The notes under the pieces were generated by a model that saw only the letters and a list, made by a program, of their open reading frames with translations, was not told the DNA's origin and made no database searches. From Symbiodinium sp. CCMP2592 (lineage: Eukaryota > Sar > Dinophyceae > Suessiales > Symbiodiniaceae), in contig CAJNDT010006005.1 of NCBI GenBank assembly GCA_905221615.1, forward strand, positions 1 through 64,000: DNA of 64,000 bases. The letters run 5' to 3'. Positions 37,513 to 49,961 of this stretch are shown piece after piece (the first letter of the stretch is position 1; the number at the start of each line of letters is the position of its first letter). A program made the translations under genes and the position numbers.

Positions 37513-39145
37513 TCAGCACGCCCTATGTTGAGGTGCCCCAGTGCACTTGCCAGCAATAGTTGCGCGAATGACCGCGAATGGCCACTGGATATTCAAACCA
37601 CGCAATCGCAAGTCCTCTGTTGTGCCGTGGCACCTTCTGGCTTTCTTCTCTTGGAGAAGACCATGCGCTTCATCACTTTGGCGCGATCTGTGGACCCGGA
37701 CTTCTGCTGCCACCGTTTGGACCTCCTTCGCCCAACTTGCATTGCAGCGATGGCCTGCATCCTGGCGACCTGATCTCGCTGTCCAGGACATGAATCGGGC
37801 GACGCAGAGCCTGACGAGTCGTCGCACTGGCTCAGCTGGCCCAGAATCTGCTGCAACTCCTGCGCCGCTCATCACGTGCCCCAGCATGGCACCGAGGAGC
37901 TCAGCCTGACTCCTCTGAGTAACAGGCGGATGGTATGCTGCGGAATTATGGGCCAGCATCTCCCCCACACAGAAAGCTCGGAGCTTTAGGGCAGCGCTGT
38001 CTGCGTGCTGCTGCTGGATGCTTGCTTGCTGGGAACGATTCAGCTGGAAGCGCACGATGTGCGCGGCTTCATTGGCAGTGGTGCCCCAGGAAGTGCACGG
38101 CTTCATTGGCAGTGGTGCCCACAAGGCAGCAGTTCCCGGTCTTTCGCGGTTAAAATGGTTACTAGCGTCCCCAACAATGTCATGCACACACCGGCCTTTG
38201 CTGCTCTTGCGACCCATGTCAGAAGCGAAGCATCTATGTAGCCCTGGTACGGCTCTTGCATGTATAATCATGTATATGCGCCAGTCCCGTGGCATTTGTG
38301 CATCCTCTGGCCGGTGACTGGGCCAAACCCCCGATGCACCCACCGGAGCTGCCTGACATCTCCCGGGGCAGGGACTCGAAACTTGTGCTGCAGCGCCAAG
38401 ATCTCCCGTGAGCGCATGTGCGCCTCTCCCCGAAGCAAGCCTCCACGCGGAGGACGAGGTGAAGGCCAACTCAGCCATGCCTCGCAAGTTTGGGAAGAGG
38501 TTTCGCGCACGGGCGATGGACGAGGGGCAATCACTGAATATCCATTCGGTGGTTGCTCGAGCCTCTTCCGACAGGATGGGCTCGCCTGCACTCCTGAAAC
38601 AGGCCAGTTTTCTGCAGAGGCTTGACCGAGGATGCTGTAAACGGCATGGCATTCTCCACGAATTTGAACCATGGGAGCTTGGCCAATCAGACTGAACAAG
38701 CTCTTGAACGTGGAGTCGTGACTAATGACCTGCCACTCTCTCTGTTCAAGGCAGCAGCAAGGAGACGCACCTCGAGCTCTCTGGTTCTGGATGAAACCCA
38801 ACATCTCGTCCAGGAGCTGTTGCTGCGTAGCCTGACGTCTGACTCCCATGCAAGCACGCGCCAGGCCCCTTAGTGATGAAGGCAGCCGTTAGAAGGTCGG
38901 CTGCACGCGGCGTTTGACCGCCACGCCAAGTAACAGTCTGGAATCCGGAAACTGTGTCATCAAAATACAGGTTCTGGCTTCAGCCGTTTGCTGTCTCCCG
39001 TTTGCTGTTTCAGCACGTAGCGGGGGCCATCTGCGGCAGTCAAAAGAACGAGGTCCACATCGTTCTGCTTCTGCAAGAAAGGCAAAGTCTCCGGGTCTGG
39101 CCGGACCCATGTCCGAATGAGCTCTGTGCCAACGCAATGTTCCAC
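37513..39145 (-). pseudogene. Decayed transposase-like gene, frameshifted
   Basis: Protein-like sequence runs along the minus strand through all three frames. From 39145 one frame gives ETLPFLQKQNDVDLVLLTAA. A second, broken by a stop at about 38889, gives QQQLLDEMLGFIQNQ and then ISHDSTFKSLFSLIGQ (about 38740-38690). The next frame gives EEARATTEWIFSDCPSSIAR and a long open run to 37513. Short segments in the other frames (LHLVLRVEACFGERRT, ILALQHKFRVP) fit between. The C-terminus reads best in yet another frame (37856-37593), with a basic RRRSKR patch. A 34-bp tandem duplication (23-base copies at 38064 and 38098) is itself frameshifting. A 379-codon open run is very unlikely by chance, roughly 0.0001 expected. 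The D-x-T-x-K segment resembles the first-Asp region of MULE-type DDE transposases. That is motif-level inference only; the family is not established. Confidence 0.6.
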
Positions 39146-42100
39146 TGAGCCTCATATCTCTTTAGCGGCCTCTCCGCGTCCTCGTACGCGCCCTCAGCAC
39201 CCCCTCAGCGCCGCCCTCACCAGCCTCCGCGCTTTCATCACCTCAGTGTGTCCTGAGAGCGCCTTAGAGATGCTCAGCATGTGGCATTCTTGTAACATGG
39301 TGTAACGCGGACTCGAAATTTGGCGTCGTGGATTCTTGTGATGTTTCTGCAGCTGTTGACGGCAGTACTGCATGCAATGTCCATCATACGGGGTGGGGGG
39401 GTCCTCTGATTATTCGCGTGGTGGCGAGGCCTCCCCCACCCCCGTCCCCCCACCTTTTAATTATTGTGAATGGACCTGATATAAGGTCCTCCAATTTTGA
39501 CTTAGTTAGTTCTCTACTACCTAAGTGAATGGTAAGCGACAACTCTCGAAAGCTCCACAGAGCTCTTCCATGATAAATGCCCTGAAGTATGAGACAACTC
39601 AATCTTTCCTCAGCTTCCAAATCTTCTGAGCTTTGGTCTATCGGGTGACTCAGCGAAGCTTCCCTTGACTTGCACTATTCAAAAACGCACTAGCAAAGCA
39701 CAGTACACAAGTGCTGAACGAAAAAGACGAGGCTTCAGTGCTGTCATGGGGAGCGTTCAGCAATCGTTCTTGCTGCAGCATGGTTGATTGATTCGAATCT
39801 ACTCGTTAGGGACGCAACTCTTAGCAAAAAGGGTTCCAAATCTTGGCTGAGTTGGAGCCGGATGCTCCGGTTGCTGACCGGAGTGCCCGAAACCTCAAAA
39901 CCACAAGCGCCAAACCATGGGAAAGTTATGTGGAAGGTTGCAGTTTGGAGACTTTGGGCTTGGAAAGCTCCCCAACCCAAGATGGTCAAACGGTGAGCAG
40001 CATTGAGAAATCAATGATACACTGATGCTCGTGGTGTGGGAGTTCTCGAGCTTTGAGAATAGCCTGGGGGCACCGAGCTTCAACCAGGGACCCTTCCGGC
40101 CTGATTTCGTGCCCCAGTCCTCGTGAGGAGCGTGGTGGACGTCAAGTTTGGGTAACCCAAAGCGCCCATGGATGTGGGCCCAGCGCTGCAGTCAGCGCCC
40201 GTGACGACCTTTTGCGACACAAGTAAGGACTTTGCGCTTCATTAAGTTTTTCTGGACTGGGGTCACAAGGGTCCAGAACTGGGATTGTTGAGAGGTTGGG
40301 CTTAAGTCTCAGAGAACCCGAATGCATTCATCAACTTCGCATCTCAACAGGATCTGCCTGCCGGCGCCTTCAAAGCTGTCCAGCGAATCTGTAGGCCGGC
40401 GGTTTTCGTTTGCTATCAGAACCCAGGGCTTTGCTTTTCGACTTTCGGGTTGCGCACTTTGCCATACGTCAGGTCAATTTCCGGCAACACCAGCACTTTT
40501 TAAAGCTGGAGTGCCCCGAAAAGAACTGTCGCTCAAGGCAAACCCCGAGGGAACCCTTTTGCGCAGACTTGCATATGCCCGCCTGGATGTCGGACCCTGA
40601 ACTACCCCAAACCTTCGCTGGGTTTGAAATGCAATCCGGAACGCCCAAACAGAAACTGAGGCAACATCCAAACCCAAAAGGCAAACCAAAATCAGTTTTC
40701 TCCAACATAGGCACGGCTTGTTTCCAGGGTGACTTGACAATACCGTATTGAAACTCAATACATCCCGCCATGAATCGAGTCGGTTTATCTGGGATCTCTC
40801 GTGACCCTGTTGGCCCATAGTGCAAAAACTTTGCCACCACGAACAGCTATCGACCAACTGGTCTACAGCACGAAGATCGAACATATCCATCCGTTCATGA
40901 CTACGCAATCACAACCCTTAAACCCCAATCCCAACATCAATCGGCAAAGGATCAGTGACTTGATCACCGGCTGCCAAGTTGGAGCCCACAAAGTCCACTG
41001 TACAATCGGCTCCCAACTCGCAGGTCGTGACCTGGCAGAACGTAAAGCATGCTGGACTTTACATTGGAGCAGGTCAGTGATGATCAGGGTTCAATGTCGA
41101 ATTCCTCGGGTCTCCTTGAACCCATGTACAGGCACAGCCTAAGACGAGCAGCCAACAGGGCCCCTGGTTGGATTTATAGCTTTTAGCCACTTTTAGCCTC
41201 GCTAGCACGGGTCGTTCATCTTATTCGTTTCTCTTCCTTTCTCTAATCGGTCACCGTCCTTCAGCTTTTCAGCCCCCGACACACTTGGACAGGGAGGGCC
41301 TTTCGAACAGCAAGCCTAGAAGCCTGAGAGATATTGACATGGACATAACTTCAGTGTTTGGAAGCAATCCCGGCCGGGCATCTCACGCGAGCTGGAATCC
41401 CTGTCAGTATTTGGCCGTACAATGACGTCGCTATCAACCCGTCAATGTAATTTTCATTTCGACACCCAAACCCGCAAAAATGAACTCCCCCCAAACAGAA
41501 CTGCCCTGCCTTTTCCAGGGGGCCAGAGAGGACAAGGAAGCCAAATCCCTTCGCCGCAGCTTTGCTTTTCCACTCGGGGGAATCGCTTATCACCAGACCC
41601 ACTTCAGTTTTCAGTTTGATTGTCCACGACCGGAAGTACGATCCTTACAATTGCCATGATCAACTTCAATACATGCGCTCAGGCTCAGTTTCGGGGGCCC
41701 CGGTTGTGAAGCGCTTGGGGTTTGAATATGGTTTACATGTTTCGTCGTGGTGTTCAATTCAAGCGGCTTCGGGCTCAGAGATAAGATGCCGACTGTCATT
41801 TGGGGCTGAAGTGTTGTGGCTTGATTTTCTTTTTCCGCCTGACTGCATCAGACCCTTCTCACATCTTTGGGTTTGCACCTGCGTGGTCCTATGCTGGTAC
41901 TGCTAGACCCTGAGCTTCAAACCTGAGAGTCTGAGTTTAAAGCATGCCCTGGGCAAGAATGCTGCCGGCAGGGCTTCGAGGGGTCATGGGGGCTTTCTAA
42001 ATCTACAGTAGCACGAGCATGATCAAAGACAAACCCTGCAACACGCAACGCTGACTTCAAGAAAGGCACATGTGAATCACGTGTTCGCTCCGTTCAAACT

Positions 42101-43606
42101 TGTGCTGTCGAGTTCCCTTACCCACCGGATGCCTGCCTGAACCCTTGATTCATTGTCAGTGGCCTGGGTGAAATGCTCTGCAAACGTGCAGTTGTCCACG
42201 TCAGGGACCGGCCGACAGAAGCACAACCGGTAGACACCAGGCCGGCCTCGGACCTCCAAGCTACAAGGTCGCATGGCGTCTCTTCTGCAAAGGGGTTGGG
42301 TCTGGCAAGTCGCGCCTCCTGCGATCCCTCTCCGATGAAGAGGAACTCCTGCCCATGGTGGCCACAGCGGCCACAGCAACTACTAAAGTCACTGAAGCTT
42401 GCAAACAAAGAAGCCTAAGCTGGAGCTCAGGGCCAGGGTTCGGCTGCAATTCTGGCATCACTTCCCGCTGTGAGCAGATTAGTGGCTTAGGGCTCGCAGG
42501 CGGTGCTTGCGGTGTGGAGATCGAATCGCCCTGCAGAGCCTGGAATAGCTCTAGTTCAGCACTTGTGGTTCGTTGCATGTTGCAGTTAGGCGGCCCGGCC
42601 TTCCTCCTTCTATCAGAACATCCACTCTGCCGAACTTGAACTGGACTGTCTGGACTTGCCCGATCGTTTGCATTGGGTTCTCCTTATAAATCACACTCTA
42701 CTGTACCTTCTGTGTGCATGATATCGATTTCAGTGTCCCAAGACTGCGAAACCACCCGCTTTTCTGGGCCATTGCCAGGTATGCTCGTGATGGTCAACAA
42801 TGCGCCAAAATCCTTACATCCCCAAACTGGCGGGTTTCGGGTCGGTGAGTACTTTCGGCTCTTCGTATTTCGGTTCAGGAATCTCGGTCATCTTTGCTGT
42901 TGGTCTGGCCGTCGGGCCCCCAGACGGCTCATTCGCAGGATCTGCGGGTGGTTTCTGTCTGTAGTTGCGCAACCCAGCTCGGCTCTCTGACTCTGGCGAA
43001 GTACGCCTACTAGCCAGACAACACTTTACCACGAGGAGCCTCTGACGAAGCGCTCTCACAGTCTTGTTGACTTTCGAGCCCAGCTAAGGACATGTAAGGT
43101 CTCGTCTCGATATAGGATATCATTGCAGCCAGCTAATTCTCCGGCTGGGCAGTTCGACAATAACAGACTTCCATGCCAAAGAGCTCAAATCGCTCAGTGC
43201 TGATGTTACTTCAAGCGATTTGCTAGATCCGGTGCTCTTGGATCTGGTCAGTTTTAATGCAGCACCCTGAAATAAAGTGTTACTGCAAAGGAAGGTTGAT
43301 AATGATAGTTGTCTGAGTTGTTGCCACGGGCTAGCTGTGGGCAGTTCAGTTTTGCCGGGCTGGCAACTTCCTGAAGCCCCATCCGGCCCACATTCCCGTT
43401 CGCCTGGCCGTCGTCCGTACCGTTGCCCTGCGCTTCGAGAATGCCATCTCCGGGAAAGCCCGCCAGGGCCTGTCCTGTCAACTGCTCGGAGTCGGAGCGA
43501 GGCCAATCGTTCCCCAATACACATGGAAGTTTATCACTACAACTAGAAAAGCCGGCCATTTAGTCGGACTTCAGGTTTTGACGAAGGTTTGGGCTGCTTT
43601 TTCGTC
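39146..43606. other. No recognisable gene; minor repeats
   Basis: A C-run/A-C-rich spot lies at 39431-39452. Minus-strand frames near 42077-42420 contain protein-like pieces (VPDVDNCTFAEHFTQATDNE; SSSSSERDRRRRDLPDP) in different frames, which could be exon or transposon debris. I cannot identify them. Frames up to 144 codons around 40.4-40.9 kb overlap on both strands. Confidence 0.45.
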
Positions 43607-43638
43607 ACTCGTGCTCGACAAGTCAGACGAGGTTTGGG
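43607..43638. repeat. Dispersed 32-bp identical repeat, copy 1
   Basis: ACTCGTGCTCGACAAGTCAG followed by ACGAGGTTTGGG. The same 32 bases occur in the same orientation at 51239-51270. Just upstream (about 43580) is a partial internal repeat, GACGAAGGTTTGGGCTGCTT. Confidence 0.9.
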
Positions 43639-45896
43639 CTGCTTACTATGATTTCCAAAGGGACAGAGTGGGGGCTCAAAACCGAAGATCCCGGTTTGGG
43701 AAGTGGAAGCTTGTTTATCTTCGTGCTCTCGTCCCCTCTCGTTTCGGTCGTGTCGTTTGACTGTAGTAGGGGGCCACATAAAGGACCACGACAACACTGC
43801 CCTCATTCCCTATTTATGGCAGCATAGATCCCCAAACAAAAAAAGAGCACATGCCGCGTACACCCCGAGGCTACGGAGGATGACCACCTCCACGACCAGC
43901 ACTACCAAAGTGACCAAGACCATGGAATTGGAGGCAGCCAGGCAGGAGGGAAGACAATACCTGCCAAGTGGATGTGCGCATGTTGACGGAGTAGGAATGC
44001 AAAGGGGCCAGCCTGAGAAGCTTCAAATTGCGGCCGTGCTAGGAGTCGAAACGTTTGGAATCTTTTGAAGGCACCAGACTTTGGCGGGAGCACGATTTCT
44101 GCGGGAAACGAGACTCACAGCCAAAATGTTTTCTACTTGGGAAGATGTGCGCACGACACTGGGGCGGGAGCACACTTTCAAACTCTCTAGAATGGAGAGA
44201 GTTCGAGACCAGACCAACTGGCCGAGAGGAGGCCAATAACGCGGCCTTTCCTAGCACTTTAGGGACTTCGAGCGCTTTGAAGGCGAAAACCAGCACGGGA
44301 CTGCCACAGGAGCACCATTTCCACCGACTCCCAACTGCTCTGCAAAGAACCGTACCATCGCAAGACTTGCGCACGCTCATGCGGAACCCTCGCGTCGCAG
44401 TTTGTTGGGAAGCTGGGCACAGCTGGACCCACCTCCGCACACTTCAAGCACCATGATTCTGTCGCCACTGCGGAGACCATAACCTTTGAAATTGCTCGGG
44501 GTTTAGGGTCAATTAGTGTCTAAGGGATGTTCTGGAGTTTGGTGCTTGCAGGGTCTTGTTTAAGCAAGGGTTTGGGGTTTAGTCTGTGGCTCTGTAGGGT
44601 TGTATACGATTGAAGATGAAAGATCTTCTAGTTGCGCAGAGTGAGGAGTCGCTGTCGAGCATTGCTTTGGTTGGATTAGGGGCTTCGTTACACGAGGCAC
44701 CGATCATAGAACATTGCATAGTCAACCGTCGTGTTCCAGACTTCGCAAAGTAGTGTCGGGATGAACTGAAATTAACTGGACACATTAACCTTCGCAAAGA
44801 AACCATCAAGAAGAAAGAGCAAGGCCGTCTTCCACAGCTCTCAATCACAAACCCAGAAGTCATGAAAGAAGTGGAGGACTCGGGTCTGCCCAAGCTGTCT
44901 GCGTGCATCAAGATGGCCAGTGATGAGGGGGAAAGTGCAGACCTGCAAGTTCAAAGGCAAACGACAGACAGTGCAGTGCCATCCATTGTTTTCCAGTTCT
45001 TCAGAGCTCGAAGCAATTTCTACTGCATTTGTCAGGGCTTGGAAGAATTGGCGGCGGAATTGTCAAGCACGGATAGGCCGTCTGGTTTGGCAGGTTGCGT
45101 GAGGTTGGTGGGCAAGAAGCAGTTTAGCTGAGGGCTTAGGTACGCAAACCACAAAAGCAAGGGTGGGCTCGTAGACTGTGCCGACAAGCTCACCATGCTT
45201 TCTGGTTTTGATAGTATGCGATGCCTGAAAGATCCCTCTGACAAACATTACTACGGGGCCTCCTGCATTCCGTGGTCTGGCCCGCTGGCTGATTGCAAAG
45301 AATGATTACAGGAAAGAGCGCTTGATTTTGTCCAGGTCTCTGCTCGTGGGTTTAGGCCGCTCAACCCCCTGCCCTGACGAGTTCACTGATTGTACGCTCC
45401 CGCGTTCGGTTCAATGAAACAGTGGTCCGGCTCACTGGAAGGACCATTAATTGTGCGCATGTCCACGTGAAGGCGTGGTCGTCCCTGTAACGGGCTTGTG
45501 AGCCTGAGCAAGCGTAATTCCGTGAGCCAGGCCTCGGACGAAGTCCAAGTGCCGACGTGGTACGGCATAGGAGGTAACCAACTTTGGAGAGCTTCAAAAC
45601 CCTTTCAAGATTCTCAAGCGGCTTGATTTGATATTGACGCCGCAGTGGAATACGCAAGACACTGCGCCGGGAGCGCGATTCATCAAGCAATGCATCCACC
45701 TTGGATTTTTCGATGGATTTGGCCTGCCCGACGGCCTGTGCGGAAAGAATGTGACTCTACTCGAAAATATGCACTCCGTCGCATCGGCAGCCGCAAAACC
45801 ACTTAGCGCTCATCGTGGGAACCCACATAGTGGTGCCATGCTGTTTGCGGAAGAATGCATTGGCGGTGGGCTTCGGCAAGCAAGTTTGAAGCGTTG
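43639..45896. other. No recognisable gene
   Basis: A local duplication of GGCGGGAGCACRMTTT occurs at about 44082 and 44162. Frames up to 134 codons overlap on both strands and are unrecognised. Confidence 0.5.
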
Positions 45897-46420
45897 TCCG
45901 GTTGGGGTGGGGCGGAAAAGGGTACCGGAAATACTAAACATGCATTTCGGGTTGGTTTCAGGTCTTGATTTGCGGCAAGCTCGTATGAATCATATCCGGG
46001 TGGGACGGTATGGCATAGGGTGGGGGGGTTGAGGGGGGGTCTGAAATAGGTACCGGTACTATTTCGGGCCCGTCTGTGTGTGTGGGGGGGGGGGGGGGGT
46101 CAGGGGACTCTGCGACAGGCATCTCTCTCTCCTCTTTGTTTTTTCTCCAACACCCCTGCTCTGATCCGTGAAACTCGTGAGCGGAACCGGGACTTCTTTC
46201 AGGTCTTACACTTTTGTGTATGCATAAGGAATACTGTGACAGTGATCCTGTGCCCCTGGACAGGGCGCAGACTGTGAGCACAGCGAGCAAGCAAGCGACA
46301 TGACAGCACCAACTGGACTCCCGGTACCTATTTCTTCTGGCCCCACCCCCAACTCTCCCAAAATAGGTGCCGGAAATAGTAGCAGGCAGAGTCACCCCCC
46401 CGCCAGGTACGATTACGAGG
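45897..46420. repeat. G-rich inverted repeat with GGTACCGG cores
   Basis: The left arm (about 46012-46070) runs from a G-tract into GAAATAGGTACCGGTACTAT, itself nearly palindromic. The right arm (about 46319-46410) contains the inverse (CCGGTACCTATTTC, then a C-rich tract). A second unit there carries AAATAGGTGCCGGAAATAGT and a C-tract. A further unit, GGGTACCGGAAATACT, lies at about 45916. An 18-base G run occurs at about 46084-46099. Foldback-like; identity unknown. Confidence 0.6.
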
Positions 46421-49400
46421 GGGTCCCCGTTTCCCACAACTAGGCCCAGATAGTATGGCAGGCTATGCTCAGGCTATGCAGGCTTGAGACATGAAGTACA
46501 GCACCACAGGAATCCCTAGAAAATGAACTGATTGTGGATCGAACACCAAACTTTTGTTCAAGCCCGGCCCGGCCACATTTTCAGAACAGAACAGAACAGA
46601 CATCTGTTGCGCGTCCCAAAAAGGTCAGGAAAGCCAGCGAGAAGGGTTGTGTGAGATGAGATGGAATGCTAGAAACTCTGAAACCAAACCCTGCTGCACG
46701 TTTCAAGTCTTGAACAATGCCTTCGGGCTGGCTTTTGTGACGGTTTGGCTGCAAATGGTTGTGGGAACCAAGCTCGGAGGACTATTGGGTATCTGGGTGG
46801 GACGGGAGATTTTGAGAAGAGCCAAGCTGGCAGGGCAGCCGGCCTGGCCAACAGCACACTGTGCCTCGTGCGGGTTGAAGGGGCCGACAATCCTCCACAG
46901 TAGCGGCTTTGCAGGGATGCCGGAACTCAGAGTGTAGGGAAGCAAAGCATTAGGATTTGAGTGTTTCGAGATCCTAGAGGGTACTTGACTCGCTGGGCAA
47001 TTCAGCAGCTGGCACTTGGCGTTTCGGCACACTTCTCAGCTGCAGTGTCAAACGTTTGGGACTTGGGATGATTTGTGGAAGCATCTGCGGAGTACGCCGT
47101 ACGCTAGTTGGCGCTTAGCGTGGGCTCGATGATGGACTCGCCAGCCAACACAAACTGCCAGCTTCAAGATTGTACTGAAAACAGGAAAGAACACCTTCAG
47201 GCGCACATGCCCCAAAGCGAATGACAACCCTGAGACGGCAACTGGCCTGAACATACTGCCGGTTTGCGTATGATGTAGTCATGGAGTAGGTATCCTCCGA
47301 CATCCTAGATTGCGAACTGGACTGCCTCATCTGTCCAGCTTGTACCCATGCGAAGGGGTCCTGCGAGGCTTCGACCCCCTGTGGGTTTGAAGGTTTGCGG
47401 GCTTCGGGCTCTTCTTTCCACCTTCATTGCTGGGTCTGACCCGATGACCCGATGTCTCAGGAGAGAGAGTGGCGACCTTCTTTTACGAGCGAATCTTGGC
47501 CTGAGATATCTGTTCATGGTTAGACTCGACTCAGACTACGAAACTAAAGGAAGCTACGCTAGGAAGGTTGACGAAACAATGCTGCACATGGATTGCTGAT
47601 CCCAGTGGGACAGGTTCCAATTACAAGCTTCGACTTGCAAGTCTTTATTGTTGCCTTCCATTCGGGCCTACATGGTACATGAAGATAGTCTTTTGCCTAC
47701 CGAAAGTGCGAACACCTCCCACTGACCCAGAACTCGAAAACCTTGACTCTTCCTCGCAGCTGCCCTCGCTCGAACTTCCGCACCAGCAGATGTTGTGCGG
47801 GACGGGATCCTTGCAACCCGGAGCTCCCGGAGGCTCAAGAAAAGTGAAAACTTGTGTGAGTTAGATTTTGGATTGTCTTATGGCTTGCAAGCTCTAACAC
47901 GGTGCGTGCGCAGGTGGGTGCCTCTCTTGTGTGCTTGTGTGGGCTGGGCGGGGGAGCGTAAAAACGGAAAGTGTATATAAGTCTGCCCTCTAATACGCCT
48001 TAGTAAGGGCTCGGGCCTGAGCTACCGACGGTACAGTTTGGATTGGGGTGCCGAGCTCTTCGCGATTTGGGCTTTCTGCATCTTGCCACAGCCCATATAT
48101 AGGCGCTTAATTTAGCGTGAAAAGCAATTTGCAACCTGAGAGAAGTCAACAACCGGAGCCGGCGTCGGAGCACGAAACCCAGGAAGCGTAATATTCTGAA
48201 GTAAATGATAGTAAATGTGACTTGCTGCATGACTAAAGATCAAGTACATCAACGAGCCGAAACTTTTTTGGGGCTGGAAACTCTATCACGCAAACAACAA
48301 CTTGTTCCCCAAGCGGTTGCTGTGTTGGCAACCCTGGCCGCGCAGTTGAACGTGCTGCCTGCCTGTGGCGTATCTTTAACAGCAGAGGCGCATACTGCAA
48401 CTCGATGAACTTGAAATCCATCGTTAACATGCTGTTCATATCGGCATCGACGATCTCCGCCCTGCGCTGCGCAGCACCACAAACAGGCCCAAATACGGTT
48501 TTGGCTTTGAGGCGTCTGAGATAGAACAGTATAGTCATTATAGAAAGTGCGACGGTAGAGGGTCTCATTGAAACTCGGTGGGTGCTTCCAATTTCCCAAA
48601 CACTTGGTGGAGTTTCTGAATTTTTTTGCCTTCAGTGCAGCGGGATGTGGCTCATCACACATCAGTCTTCGAGGGGTTCATGAGTGATGGCGCGAGACAC
48701 GTTGCGCGGCAGTGGCGCCTCGGCAGTTCCATGGCTCCCGCTGTAGCACGATGCGCATTTCGACTCACATCGTGCTCTTTCCACAGCCCATGCTCCAGCC
48801 CTCCGCCGGAGAGGCCGTCCTAGTAAAATGCAATGGTTTGGCGCTTCCGAATTTGACATATCGCGCTCCTGGGGATCCGTGCAAGTTCTGGGGTGACATC
48901 GTCCTCCTGCGCCCGCGGCACAGGCAGCCGTCTCGTGCTCCTTGCGGAACTCTGCTTCGTGCTGCCTTGACCTGTTTGACGACACAAAATATCTGTATAT
49001 ATCTGTCGTCCACGCATAGGTGTACTTGGCAGGTGTATCCACGGCCCACGGTTCGGCCCAAGGATCCGCCGAGTAGGGAGACACAGGCCGCCGCCGAGGG
49101 CCCTGCACAGCTGTGATCCTGCGTCGTGGCCAGAGCCTCCGTAGCCGTGCCGATCGGGTCCAGTTTCGTACCCATGCGGATCTCCACGGACTTATGTGGA
49201 GTGACAAAGTTGGGCCGCCATGTTGGAGTCGGGCAATCGTAGCGGCGGAGGAGGCGTCTGAAATGAGCCACTGCTGCAAGGCTCATCAGATCACTTTCTG
49301 CATGTTTGTGCCATGTCGTAAAAACAGTACTGAGCAGAATGCAAATTGACATTGTACCCTGTTCTGACATGGGTGGTCAGTGACCGCCTTAAAATGCTTA

Positions 49401-49961
49401 AGGTCACACAGGGTGCACCTCGCTGGTGGTGGTTCGCCAACCTGATTGTCGGCCGCCTTGACCACGACTAGCCATCCCTGCGAACGGCCTGACTTAAAAG
49501 GCTGTTGCTTGCCGTGAAGCAGCTTCAGATGCCTCGCTCGCTCATGTGCTAGTCTTCGGCTTGGGTGGCGACGGAGGTTTTGTGCGGCCAGACGGCAAGG
49601 AAGTAGCTTTCTCCGTCGCAGTCATGCTCGAGCTATCTCGAGCTAGAGCTGATAGCATCCGTCTTGGTCGTTGTCGCTCGTTCTAGATGTTGTTTGCGAA
49701 TTTCTTCCCGCAGGGCCTCGTAGTAGGTGAGGTCGTGGAGCAGCCCAGACATGAGAGCAAGGGAGGACCCAAGGCACAGACAAGACTTTCGAGGCTTGTA
49801 GTGGACCGGGCTACACCCTGAGCCTGCATAGAAAAGAAGCATTGGCGTGAATGCAGCCCCACTTATCAACACTGGTTTCCGGGCTGTTGCGATAGTGAAC
49901 GGCTTGGGCCGAGTCCGGATCGTGCAGGGCGCTCCGGTTGACTATTTTCCGAGTCTCATGA
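46421..49961. other. No recognisable gene
   Basis: The longest frames are two overlapping ones of 205 and 201 codons on the minus strand (48662-49370), opposed by a 134-codon plus-strand frame (48712-49116). Overlap in several frames is typical of GC-rich chance openness. None shows a domain. The part at 49550-49960 may be the decayed 5' portion of the adjacent pseudogene. Confidence 0.45.

Noticed and set aside
44480-44590. Interstitial telomere (TTTAGGG-like words such as GGGTTTAGGG)
   Set aside because: Such words are scattered singly (also near 1168, 10765, 12727, 21560, 40918) and never form a tandem run.
48662-49370. Two overlapping ~200-codon minus-strand frames
   Set aside because: Both are in GC-rich DNA that is open in several frames at once. 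Neither translation shows a recognisable motif.
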